This document shows positions 24,361 to 29,402 of a DNA stretch of 29,402 bases, one piece after another. The notes below the pieces were generated by a model, which worked only from the letters and a program-made list of their open reading frames with translations, had not been told where the DNA came from and made no database searches. How positions within the stretch are numbered: position 1 is the stretch's first letter; the number at the start of each line of letters is the position of its first letter. This stretch comes from a virus: positions 1 through 29,402 of the IMG/VR virus record IMGVR_UViG_3300040943_000030, one strand, 5' to 3'. Position numbers and translations under genes: made by a program.

Positions 24361-24577
24361 TCGTTTCCTTTCCGGGCAGCGCAGCGAGGGCGCTCCTGAC
24401 TCTTCCAAGCAATAGCGCACAACTTGGCGTGTCCTCATCGACTAGATTGCCAAGATATCGCTCACAGGCTTGCAGGGCATCCCGCAGGCCGTCGCGCGTT
24501 GGACACTCGAACTTTTCAAGCTGTCCGCAATCCATACATTGATGCGTTGCAATTCCGAAGCGATGAGAATGCGTCAT
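24347..24577 (-). CDS. Small zinc-finger-like protein, partial copy of neighbour's C-terminus
   Basis: A 76-residue protein. It starts at ATG 24577 inside the stop of the larger upstream gene (ATGA). A possible metal site is CMDCGQLEKFEC. The stretch LEKFECPTRDGLRDALQA and the end SALAALPGKE resemble parts of the upstream protein (TEKVPCPTCDGLR, RDGLRDALQAL and GLAALPEKE), so this gene looks like a shortened, rearranged copy of that gene's 3' half. Its end overlaps the XRE gene by 14 bases. Function unknown. Confidence 0.6.
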   Translation of the reverse strand: MTHSHRFGIATHQCMDCGQLEKFECPTRDGLRDALQACERYLGNLVDEDTPSCALLLGRVRSALAALPGKETNGNS

Positions 24578-25554
24578 GGTTTTTCCTTCTCGGGCAGCGC
24601 AGCGAGGCCGCCTTGGGCTTCTTGAATTATTTGGTTCAGACGGGATTCAATCACTAGACGACTGTAACGCAGGCCGTCGCACGTTGGACACGGAACTTTT
24701 TCAGTTGCGGGCTCCTTCATAGACAGAAGTAGTTTTTCAGCCGCTTTCAATTCTTCACCGAATTGCGGCCCTTGGTACGGTCGTCCGTGGATATGCTCCA
24801 TCACACACATACTTTCTATCTCAGGTAGAGCAAGATTCAGTTTTGTGACGAGTGCTTGCAGCGCATCCCGCAGGCCGTCGCGCTCGGCCCCTAGTTTCAC
24901 AATCTCCTCGTGGAAGGTGAGCACCTTCAGTTCCGCCGTTTCCGCTCGGGTCTGCCAGTAACCGCGCTCGGCTTCGGCTTTCACTCTCGCATCACGTTCC
25001 GCCTTCAACTGTGCGTCGTGCTGTTCCTGAATGTTCGTCAGGCCGCTGCCATCGTCTGCCGCCTTTATTTCCCCTTTCAGGACTTCAATTTCGTCCTTAG
25101 CTTGGTCGCGCTCAGCTCGCAGGCTGATTACTTCATGGACCGATGCCTCGACGCCACCGCCACAAGTCGGGCATTTCCCGGTCGCCATCGAATCAAGATC
25201 AGACATGATTTTCGGCTGTGGCTCGGCTCGCAGGCGGGCCAGCATCTCGGCAGCTTTCTTCGCCGCATCCACCGAAGTACCATCGCCAGTTCCTACCAGC
25301 GGCAGGAGATAAGCGGCGATTTGCTCGTGCGCCTTTTGCTCGGATTCCAGTTCGGCTCGCAGGCGGGCCAGTTCCGGTAGCAACGTAAGGGCTTCTCTTG
25401 CGTAAGTTTGGGCCGCGTGCATTACTTCTTGGAGCATAGCGATTCGGCAATCTTCGTGACTGCCTTTGAATCCCGGTATCGTGAACCCTCCGGCAATCAA
25501 ATCAAGTAAACGCTTGAGTTCTGCGGTTTCATCAATCTTTTCCGTTGTAGACAT
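24574..25554 (-). CDS. Coiled-coil protein with two CxxC zinc-ribbon motifs
   Basis: A 326-residue, mostly helical protein, rich in Ala, Glu, Arg and Leu. Long coiled-coil segments are visible (LARLRAELESEQKAHEQIAAYLL, ISLRAERDQAKDEIEVLKGEIKA, AERDARVKAEAERGYWQTRAETAELK). Two CPTC motifs occur, one near residue 130 (KCPTCGGGVEAS) and one near 290 (PCPTCDGLRYS). It resembles the variable phage proteins encoded in early regions (Ead/Ea22 style) whose function is unclear. The start at 25554 has GGAG a few bases upstream. The C-terminus carries the GLAALPEKE cassette. Confidence 0.65.
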   Translation of the reverse strand: MSTTEKIDETAELKRLLDLIAGGFTIPGFKGSHEDCRIAMLQEVMHAAQTYAREALTLLPELARLRAELESEQKAHEQIAAYLLPLVGTGDGTSVDAAKKAAEMLARLRAEPQPKIMSDLDSMATGKCPTCGGGVEASVHEVISLRAERDQAKDEIEVLKGEIKAADDGSGLTNIQEQHDAQLKAERDARVKAEAERGYWQTRAETAELKVLTFHEEIVKLGAERDGLRDALQALVTKLNLALPEIESMCVMEHIHGRPYQGPQFGEELKAAEKLLLSMKEPATEKVPCPTCDGLRYSRLVIESRLNQIIQEAQGGLAALPEKEKP

Positions 25555-25876
25555 ATTTTTCTCCGTCCCATTCCACGTTGAACTCCGCTAGTTTCTGTTC
25601 TGCTAGGCGCAGGCGGGCTGTCTCGCTCGCGGCGTAGGCTTCGGCAAACTCCACAACTTCGGCATCCATTCGGTATGCCAATTCGAGCGTAACTCCTGCT
25701 GCGAGTAGGTCATAACCGTTGTAACGCTTGGCTCGCCAATTCTTCCACATTTGCTCCGCGCTCTCGGCTGGGCTGGGCGCGGCTCGTTCGTCCTCCAAAA
25801 TCATGCAAGGATTGTGGCAGCTAGGCTTACAAACGTGCGGGGCTGGCTTCTCGCGGGCTGCTCTGGGGGCGGTCAT
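25532..25876 (-). CDS. Hypothetical 114-residue protein
   Basis: A protein starting at ATG 25876 inside the stop of the PAPS-reductase-like gene (TGATG). It has a cysteine-containing N-terminus (HVCKPSCHNPCMILEDERA), which may bind metal, and a helical C-terminal half (YDLLAAGVTLELAYRMDAEVVEFAEAYAASETARLRLAEQ). It ends in EWDGEKYVYNGKD, and its last bases contain the ribosome binding site of the next gene, which it overlaps by 23 bases. No family recognised. Confidence 0.6.
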   Translation of the reverse strand: MTAPRAAREKPAPHVCKPSCHNPCMILEDERAAPSPAESAEQMWKNWRAKRYNGYDLLAAGVTLELAYRMDAEVVEFAEAYAASETARLRLAEQKLAEFNVEWDGEKYVYNGKD

Positions 25877-26685
25877 CAGAATGCCTCGCAACTTTCCGAA
25901 CAACCTCCGTCGGCCTCTTGGTCTGGCAAAGGCGGCAAAGTCATCAGTTTCGACATTGCTACGATGTCTTTTGCAGAGCGATGTCCACGATAGAAAGTGC
26001 GCGGAGTGCCGTCTACGTTATGCCCGTTAAGCGGATAGGACATTTCCATTTCGCTCCACCAATCGAATGTGCGCTCGTTCTCTTGCGCGATCCTGACTAG
26101 TTTGGTGATGTTCTTCTTGTGGCAGCAATCGCAGTTTCCTTGGTGCTCCAGCAATCCGAGATCGAAAAATTGATCTTTCCACCAGTCCAGCACTTCCGGC
26201 TTCGTGGTAGGCCACGTATAGGCCAACGGGTAGATAATCCCGTCTTTCGGCTTGATGCGCTTCGGCTCGTCAATCCGCATCCCCTGAGCAATGAGGTAAT
26301 CCGTCCAGCCGATACTCTGCAAGTAACTTCGGATAGCATTGGCCTTGAGTTCGCGGGTACAGTGCAGGTAGTTCATGTTAGGGATTCCGTACTTTTGAAT
26401 CACAGCTTCAAACGGTTCTCCTCTGCGACTAGCCGTAGCGTAATCGACTACCCGATGGGTACAAGCCACACCCACTTCGGGATGTGTTACAGCCTCAACC
26501 CAGACGATGCCAAGCCGCCATTCACGGTCGCAGCGATCTACAAAGCGGAGCGTTTCTTCGCGCTCCTTCCCGGTATTGGCGAACGCAAAGATGAGTTCGT
26601 GCGTTGCGCTCCACTCCCGCTTCATATGCCACGCCATCTTTGCAGATGTGCGACCGCCGGAAACGCTACCAAGTATGCGGCTCAT
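25876..26685 (-). CDS. Phosphoadenosine phosphosulfate reductase-family protein (PP-loop)
   Basis: A 269-residue protein. Its N-terminus carries a PP-loop, VSGGRTSAKMA (residues 8-18), of the adenine nucleotide alpha-hydrolase superfamily. Family segments follow: IFAFANTGKEREETLRFVDRCD, LHCTRELKANAI (about 107-118), AQGMRIDEPKR and IIYPLAYTW. Cysteines occur as CDCC at 185-188 and CSESC at the C-terminus (262-266), plus Cys109. Such phage proteins are often annotated as PAPS reductases, but some members act in DNA or tRNA sulfur modification, so the substrate is not clear. There is no DndB/D/E-like gene in the window. It begins with GGGGAAAC a few bases before the ATG. Confidence 0.85.
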   Translation of the reverse strand: MSRILGSVSGGRTSAKMAWHMKREWSATHELIFAFANTGKEREETLRFVDRCDREWRLGIVWVEAVTHPEVGVACTHRVVDYATASRRGEPFEAVIQKYGIPNMNYLHCTRELKANAIRSYLQSIGWTDYLIAQGMRIDEPKRIKPKDGIIYPLAYTWPTTKPEVLDWWKDQFFDLGLLEHQGNCDCCHKKNITKLVRIAQENERTFDWWSEMEMSYPLNGHNVDGTPRTFYRGHRSAKDIVAMSKLMTLPPLPDQEADGGCSESCEAF

Positions 26686-26715
26686 TGTTTCCCCGCTCCC
26701 TTCGGCGGATCACCG

Positions 26716-26973
26716 TTACCACCACCATTTCCGATTGTTGCGTTTACGCTGTATTTCTTCTACTTGACTCATGATACGCAACGCTGTACCAATGTCATTT
26801 TTAAGTCTGCGATTCTCGTCCGACAATCTTCTATTCTCATCCGCCAACATTGGGTCAACTCTTTTGATAAAACAAAAAAGGGGTGTAGAGCAAGCGTGTG
26901 TAATCCCGAGAAATAAGGGCCACAAACAAATCGGACAATATCCGGTTTCGATAGGGCTACCAGTGCTACTCAT
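26716..26973 (-). CDS. Small zinc-finger and coiled-coil protein
   Basis: An 85-residue protein behind a good ribosome binding site (AAGGGAGA). The N-terminus has a CPIC motif and later Cys and His residues (YCPICLWPLFLGITHACSTPLFC), resembling a small zinc ribbon. The second half is a charged helix with a near repeat (ADENRRLSDENRRLKNDIG) and a basic tail ending in three Trp (NNRKWWW). No family recognised. It is separated from the PAPS-family gene by a spacer that also occurs twice elsewhere in this operon. Confidence 0.6.
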   Translation of the reverse strand: MSSTGSPIETGYCPICLWPLFLGITHACSTPLFCFIKRVDPMLADENRRLSDENRRLKNDIGTALRIMSQVEEIQRKRNNRKWWW

Positions 26974-26996
26974 TTGTCTCCCTTCGGCGGATCACC

Positions 26997-27203
26997 CTAT
27001 GAGCAGCAACAGTCTTTCGTCACTTCGACCGCATTGCTCGGATACGGCAACTTGTGAACCTGGTTGTAGGCCGCGAACCTCACCCCGCCCGCGTAGCTGT
27101 CGGCTCGGGCTTCGGCATCACCGTACCCAGCGTTCTTGTAGGCGTTAAACATTGATTCGCGGATTTTCTCAATCAAACGGTCAACTGCATCGTGCTTTTT
27201 CAT
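26997..27203 (-). CDS. Hypothetical 68-residue protein
   Basis: A short, mostly helical protein: MKKHDAVDRLIEKIRESMFNAYKNAGYGDAEARADSYAG, then a beta-like C-terminus ending VTKDCCCS. It has a ribosome binding site (GGGAGACACGCG) in the repeated spacer. There is no signal peptide and no known family. Three consecutive cysteines at the end are unusual. Confidence 0.6.
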   Translation of the reverse strand: MKKHDAVDRLIEKIRESMFNAYKNAGYGDAEARADSYAGGVRFAAYNQVHKLPYPSNAVEVTKDCCCS

Positions 27204-27230
27204 CGCGTGTCTCCCATTGGCGGATTACCC

Positions 27231-27581
27231 CTACTTCTTCGCGGCCGTCACCGCGTCCGTGCGCTCGTCCACGACGATCTGCGAGCCTTCCGGCAAGCCC
27301 GCCTCCTTCGTCCAGACGGGCAGTCCCGCGTTGTAGTCGTTGACCGCCGCCTGCGCCTTGTCCTGCGCCTGCTTGCACTGAACGACCGATTGGCACACTT
27401 GGTCCTTGATGTACGCGGCCTCGTCCTGGTACTGCCTCGCCTTGTGCCACGCGGCCAGAACTTTGAACTTGACGGCTTCGGGGACGGGTTTGGACTCCTC
27501 GGCTTTCGGTTGCTCGGACGGCTTCTGCTGGGCTGCGGCGATCATGGTCAAGAGCAGCGCGAGCGGTATCAACTTCTTCAT
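27231..27581 (-). CDS. Small exported helical protein
   Basis: A 116-residue protein with a signal peptide (MKKLIPLALLLTMIAAAQQ). A Pro/Glu/Lys-rich segment (KPSEQPKAEESKPVPEA) is followed by a helical part with two Cys (QVCQSVVQCKQAQDKAQAAV), which may pair, and a short C-terminal strand (EGSQIVVDERTDAV). It may act in the periplasm, but no family is recognised. The ribosome binding site is AGAGGAGAA, and a 14-bp palindrome (27596-27609) lies just upstream. It is the only exported protein in the early block. Confidence 0.65.
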   Translation of the reverse strand: MKKLIPLALLLTMIAAAQQKPSEQPKAEESKPVPEAVKFKVLAAWHKARQYQDEAAYIKDQVCQSVVQCKQAQDKAQAAVNDYNAGLPVWTKEAGLPEGSQIVVDERTDAVTAAKK

Positions 27582-27595
27582 TTCTGTGTTCTCCT

Positions 27596-27609
27596 CTGCA
27601 AGTTTGCAG
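27596..27609 (-). repeat. Dispersed 14-bp palindrome, copy 5
   Basis: CTGCAAGTTTGCAG on the plus strand reads CTGCAAACTTGCAG on the minus strand. It lies between the stop of the frameshifted gene (27615) and the ribosome binding site of the exported protein gene (start 27581), a plausible regulatory position. Confidence 0.7.
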
Positions 27610-27614
27610 TCACT

Positions 27615-27975
27615 TCAAAAGGGTAACGAATCATCTTTGATCGCTTCGTGTTTCACTGCCTTCCCCGGCGGCAGGCGCTTGATCTTTGAGCGCGACCTTC
27701 ACCGATTCCTTCTCGACTTTCAATTCCACTTTCAGAACCTTGTCTCCGATCCTGCGCAAGTACGACTGTTTGCCGTGCTTGTGCATGACCGCGATCAGGG
27801 CTTGCTTGCGCGTCACTTCTACTTCCGTGGCAGCCATGCGCTCGTCGCGGCCTTCCCGATAATCCAGAGCCGCGTCTTCGATCTCTTTGATTCCAACGTC
27901 CATACCGGGCAAGGCGTCTTGGCGGGCGATCTTGTTTACTTTCTGAGTGGGCTTTTTTGCGGCTTTCTTCGGCAT
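27615..27975 (-). pseudogene. Phage protein of unknown function with apparent +1 frameshift near the 3' end
   Basis: The conceptual frame from ATG 27975 runs to a stop at 27631 and encodes 114 residues: a basic N-terminus (PKKAAKKPTQKVNK), then LPGMDVGIKEIEDAALDYREGRDERMAATEVEVTRKQALIAVMHKHGK, a helical motif known from phage hypothetical proteins, and charged beta-like sequence. Its last ~16 residues look out of frame. In the neighbouring frame the same DNA encodes LPPGKAVKHEAIKDDSLPF and stops at 27615. That ending closely matches the RusA tail (LPPGKALKHEAINDSELPF). A single-base shift around 27682-27686 (AAAGATC on the minus strand) would restore it. This could be a real mutation, programmed frameshifting, or a sequence error. 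Good ribosome binding site (AGGAGAG). Confidence 0.6.
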
Positions 27976-27995
27976 ACTATTCTCTCCTGTGATTT

Positions 27996-28472
27996 TCAGA
28001 ATGGAAGTTCAGAATCGTTGATCGCTTCGTGCTTCAGTGCTTTGCCCGGAGGCAGGTCGTCCATCTCCGAGAATGTGATCGTAGCTCCCGGTTGCCCGAA
28101 ATCTTTTCTGGCGCTGATAATTACTACTTGAGAATCGTCAACCCACACGATTCCAGTGAGCGCATCGAGGACCGACCTCAAAAGTTTGTCGAGGTCTGGC
28201 TTGGTGACTTTCTGCGTCACTGATTTCTTCGCCGACTTCGGCTTCTGAAAGCGGAACGACACGCACAGCTGAAATGCCACCGACTTTCCAGCTTGCTCGA
28301 ACTTCGCCCGCTCCATCGCCGCCAGAGCTGCCCCGGCGACCTCTTGGCGCCACGGCTTCGTCCTCTTGTTCGCTGAGGTCAGCACGGCGCGCTTCCAACC
28401 TTTAGGTATGAAGGCTCGCATCGAACCCTGCGGTGCGGGAATGCCATAAACTGTGAACGTCAATACGCTCAT
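27996..28472 (-). CDS. rusA: RusA-type Holliday junction resolvase
   Basis: A 158-residue protein starting at ATG 28472, which overlaps the HNH stop (ATGA). The frame stays open upstream, but the RusA N-terminus (VLTFTVYGIPAPQGSMRAF) begins here. Diagnostic residues are in KPDLDKLLRSVLDALTGIVWVDDSQVV (residues about 91-117), which has the conserved acidic residues Asp93, Asp95, Asp103 and Asp112/113. RusA dimers cut four-way junctions during phage recombination and genome processing. The length is slightly long for the family because of an extra tail. The tail ends in INDSELPF, like the acidic C-terminal tip of SSB proteins. Confidence 0.9.
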   Translation of the reverse strand: MSVLTFTVYGIPAPQGSMRAFIPKGWKRAVLTSANKRTKPWRQEVAGAALAAMERAKFEQAGKSVAFQLCVSFRFQKPKSAKKSVTQKVTKPDLDKLLRSVLDALTGIVWVDDSQVVIISARKDFGQPGATITFSEMDDLPPGKALKHEAINDSELPF

Positions 28473-28921
28473 GCGAATCTCCGTTCTTGTTTGGATAGAC
28501 TCCAATAACGTGCCATGCGTCGTTGTCGACGGCAAGTGATACAAACTCGCCTTCGAACGCCTTGTGTGTAGAGATTATTTCCCGAGAGCAGATGACCGTT
28601 CAAGCAATGCGTTTTGCGCGCATTTTCGGCGGGGGGACTGTCCGTTCTTCGGACATTGTCTCTAGGAGTCGTGACTTTAATATGCTCCGGCCTTATACAG
28701 ATCGTCACTTCGCAGAGGTGATCTGGCTGCATCCCCTCTGGTATGTTTCGTCCAACTAACCACAGAGAGAATCGATGTGCTCGAACAGTTTTCCCCTCAA
28801 ACCAGAATGCTCCGTAACCATCTCCGGAACACCCGGCTAGCCACAACCAGCAGTGCCCTAATTCTGGATGCTTAGGGGGTAAAGGGCCATTTTTGTTTAC
28901 CTTATCCCAGAAGCGTTTCAT
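28469..28921 (-). CDS. HNH endonuclease
   Basis: A 150-residue protein resembling phage HNH (HNH_3-type) nucleases. Landmarks are RAHRFSLWLVGRNIPEGMQPDHLCE (about 47-71), IRPEHIKVTTPRDNVRR (about 77-92), and a C-terminal cysteine-rich segment (THCLNGHLL, RVCITCRRQR) that may bind zinc. The expected H/D-H/N residues are present at His49, Asp67-His68, His80 and Asn89. It could be homing-type or a packaging or recombination nuclease; position alone does not decide. It overlaps the RHH gene at its start and rusA at its end by four bases each. Confidence 0.82.
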   Translation of the reverse strand: MKRFWDKVNKNGPLPPKHPELGHCWLWLAGCSGDGYGAFWFEGKTVRAHRFSLWLVGRNIPEGMQPDHLCEVTICIRPEHIKVTTPRDNVRRTDSPPAENARKTHCLNGHLLSGNNLYTQGVRRRVCITCRRQRRMARYWSLSKQERRFA

Positions 28922-29064
28922 TTCTTAATCCCCACCGTCTTTTCAATCAGTTTAATGATCCACTTTGGGAACGAAAGCCCCTCAGTGGCCGCAGCTGCTT
29001 TCGCTTTATTCATCAAAAGCACTGGAACGTCTCTGACGTATAAAGTTTTGGTTTGCTCGTCCAT
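28918..29064 (-). CDS. Ribbon-helix-helix (CopG/Arc-like) DNA-binding protein
   Basis: A 48-residue protein with a good ribosome binding site (AAGGAAAAC). The pattern TLYVRDVPVLLMNKAKAAAATEGLSFPKWIIKLIEKTVG is that of a ribbon-helix-helix domain: a short beta-strand with alternating residues (KTLYVRDV), helix 1 and helix 2 ending in hydrophobic residues. Such proteins are small dimeric repressors, often autoregulating. It is the first gene leftwards from the divergent promoter region, and a palindrome lies 27 bases upstream of its start. This makes it a candidate for a regulator of the early operon (inference). Confidence 0.75.
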   Translation of the reverse strand: MDEQTKTLYVRDVPVLLMNKAKAAAATEGLSFPKWIIKLIEKTVGIKK

Positions 29065-29199
29065 GTTTTCCTTTTATCATTGATAGAGATGCATGTCAAG
29101 CATTATTTGCTTGACATGCTAGCACGCGATTTGCTAGATTGTTTCCAGTACAGCAATGAGGCGATATGCAAACCAATCAAAATCAAGGGAGGTGTACTC
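29065..29199. promoter_or_regulatory. Divergent promoter/operator region with 12-bp inverted repeat
   Basis: The region separates two divergent genes. A perfect inverted repeat has arms GCATGTCAAGCA (29091-29102) and TGCTTGACATGC (29108-29119) around a five-base loop TTATT. Each arm holds a consensus -35 hexamer: TTGACA at 29111-29116 on the plus strand, and its mirror at 29094-29099 on the minus strand. On the plus strand TAGATT (29135-29140) is a plausible -10 at 18-base spacing. On the minus strand, AT-rich sequence GATAAAA at about 29072-29078 is a candidate -10 at 15-16-base spacing. A repressor bound to the repeat would cover both -35 boxes. Confidence 0.68.
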
Positions 29200-29402
29200 G
29201 TGAAAGAAATCGTAGTTACTACTCAATCTGAACTGGACGCACTGCCAAAGAAGTTCGATGAATACACGCGTATCATAATTAAGGATACAGCTGGTAAATG
29301 GCTTTCGGTCGTGGCGCGGGGGAACTCTTCGGTCGTGGCGTGGGGGAACTCTTCGGTCGTGGCGCGGGGGAACTCTTCGGTCGTGGCGTGGGAGAACTCT
29401 TC
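29200..29402 (+). CDS. Octapeptide-repeat protein (partial, cut by window end)
   Basis: A gene starting at GTG 29200 with a very strong ribosome binding site (AAGGGAGGTG). The first 35 residues (MKEIVVTTQSELDALPKKF..., IIIKDTAGKW) form a short N-terminal domain. From residue 36 the sequence is a perfect tandem of SVVARGNS and SVVAWGNS. The DNA unit is 24 bases long, begins at 29305 and repeats at 29329, 29353 and 29377. Such short-repeat proteins are known in phages and probably form a beta-solenoid. The gene runs off the window, so length and C-terminus are unknown. Confidence 0.72.
   Translation, partial: MKEIVVTTQSELDALPKKFDEYTRIIIKDTAGKWLSVVARGNSSVVAWGNSSVVARGNSSVVAWENS
29305..29402 (+). 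repeat. Tandem 24-bp coding repeat
   Basis: Four copies are visible, the last cut by the window edge. Copies alternate strictly at one base: CGG (Arg) in copies 1 and 3, TGG (Trp) in copies 2 and 4. This gives a 48-base higher-order unit. Copy 4 also has GAG (Glu) in place of GGG (Gly). The unit is in phase with the reading frame. Confidence 0.9.

Larger units (their letters stand above)
23648..24612 (-). repeat. Gene-end cassette repeat (AALPGKE) with embedded ribosome binding site
   Basis: A ~27-base sequence occurs at the 3' ends of four genes: about 24586-24612, 24368-24394, 23968-23994, and a degenerate copy at 23648-23672. The second and third copies differ at one base. Each is in the same reading frame and gives the protein ending AALPGKE, AALPEKE or AALLGKE. 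In the first three the purine-rich end (GGAAAGGAAA, GAAGGAGAAG or GAAGGAAAAA) is also the ribosome binding site of the next gene. Confidence 0.75.
26696..27229 (-). repeat. Repeated intergenic spacer carrying a ribosome binding site
   Basis: A 19-base sequence, CTCCCTTCGGCGGATCACC on the plus strand, is identical at 26696-26714 and 26978-26996. A third copy at 27211-27229 matches at 16 of 19 bases. Each lies immediately upstream of a start codon in the leftward operon and supplies its AAGGGAG-type ribosome binding site (ATGGGAG in the third copy). Confidence 0.75.

Noticed and set aside
24361-24438. Upstream extension of the XRE gene to ATG 24438
   Set aside because: It would overlap most of the preceding gene; the internal ATG at 24360 has a direct ribosome binding site.
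29091-29119. Inverted repeat considered as a rho-independent terminator
   Set aside because: It lies between two divergent starts, has no following T-run, and contains -35 boxes on both strands, so an operator fits better.
29305-29402. Tandem repeat considered as the start of a CRISPR array
   Set aside because: Units are contiguous 24-mers without spacers and are exactly in phase with a reading frame that has a strong ribosome binding site.

Overview
The window looks like part of the genome of a contractile-tailed phage (myovirus-type) or prophage, cut open at both ends. The main evidence is an ordered, tightly overlapping set of baseplate genes at the left end (Dit-like protein, plug, hub, gp138-type spike, gp25-like wedge, gp47/J-like wedge, DUF2612 wedge, gp53-like tail fibre), a membrane-protein cluster that could carry lysis functions, and a right-hand block on the opposite strand with RusA, HNH, XRE and ribbon-helix-helix genes. 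The left two thirds appears visibly richer in G+C than the right part. A sedolisin (S53) peptidase, chitobiase-C-like, FN3 and Ig-like modules and many Sec signal peptides suggest a Gram-negative soil host, perhaps Acidobacteriota. The host is an inference from protein style only. No integrase, terminase or capsid gene is present.

Layout. 1-7578 (+): baseplate and tail-tip genes in an order like that of minimal contractile baseplates such as Pam3. Most genes overlap by 1-4 bases, so they are probably translationally coupled. A short AT-richer gap (4467-4660) interrupts the cluster before the J-like gene. 7575-21390 (+): eight consecutive genes, nearly 14 kb, each beginning with a signal peptide, the last being a lipoprotein. 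They encode a 1,323-residue fibre-like protein, a chitobiase-C-like protein, a complete S53 protease, a beta-helix protein, and several beta-rich, cysteine-containing or FN3 proteins. This block lies where tail fibres and receptor-binding proteins would be expected, which makes it the most unusual part of the window. 21400-23606 (+): three small membrane proteins, one of them shaped like an i-spanin, a 54-residue protein, a DUF5675 protein, and a predicted outer-membrane barrel.

23637-29064 (-): fourteen small early-type genes, read leftwards from a divergent promoter region at 29065-29199. They include a ribbon-helix-helix regulator, HNH endonuclease, RusA resolvase with an SSB-like C-terminal tip, a gene with an apparent frameshift, a secreted protein, a PAPS-reductase-family enzyme, a coiled-coil zinc-ribbon protein and an XRE regulator. 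The short genes carry repeated end-of-gene or inter-gene cassettes that include the next gene's ribosome binding site. 29200-end (+): the start of a gene of tandem octapeptide repeats, cut by the window edge.

Functional reading (inference): the rightmost intergenic region may be a regulatory switch controlling the early leftward operon. The plus-strand genes would be the late structural, secreted-protein and lysis operon. A 14-bp palindrome recurs five times across both strands and may be a site for a phage or host DNA-binding protein.
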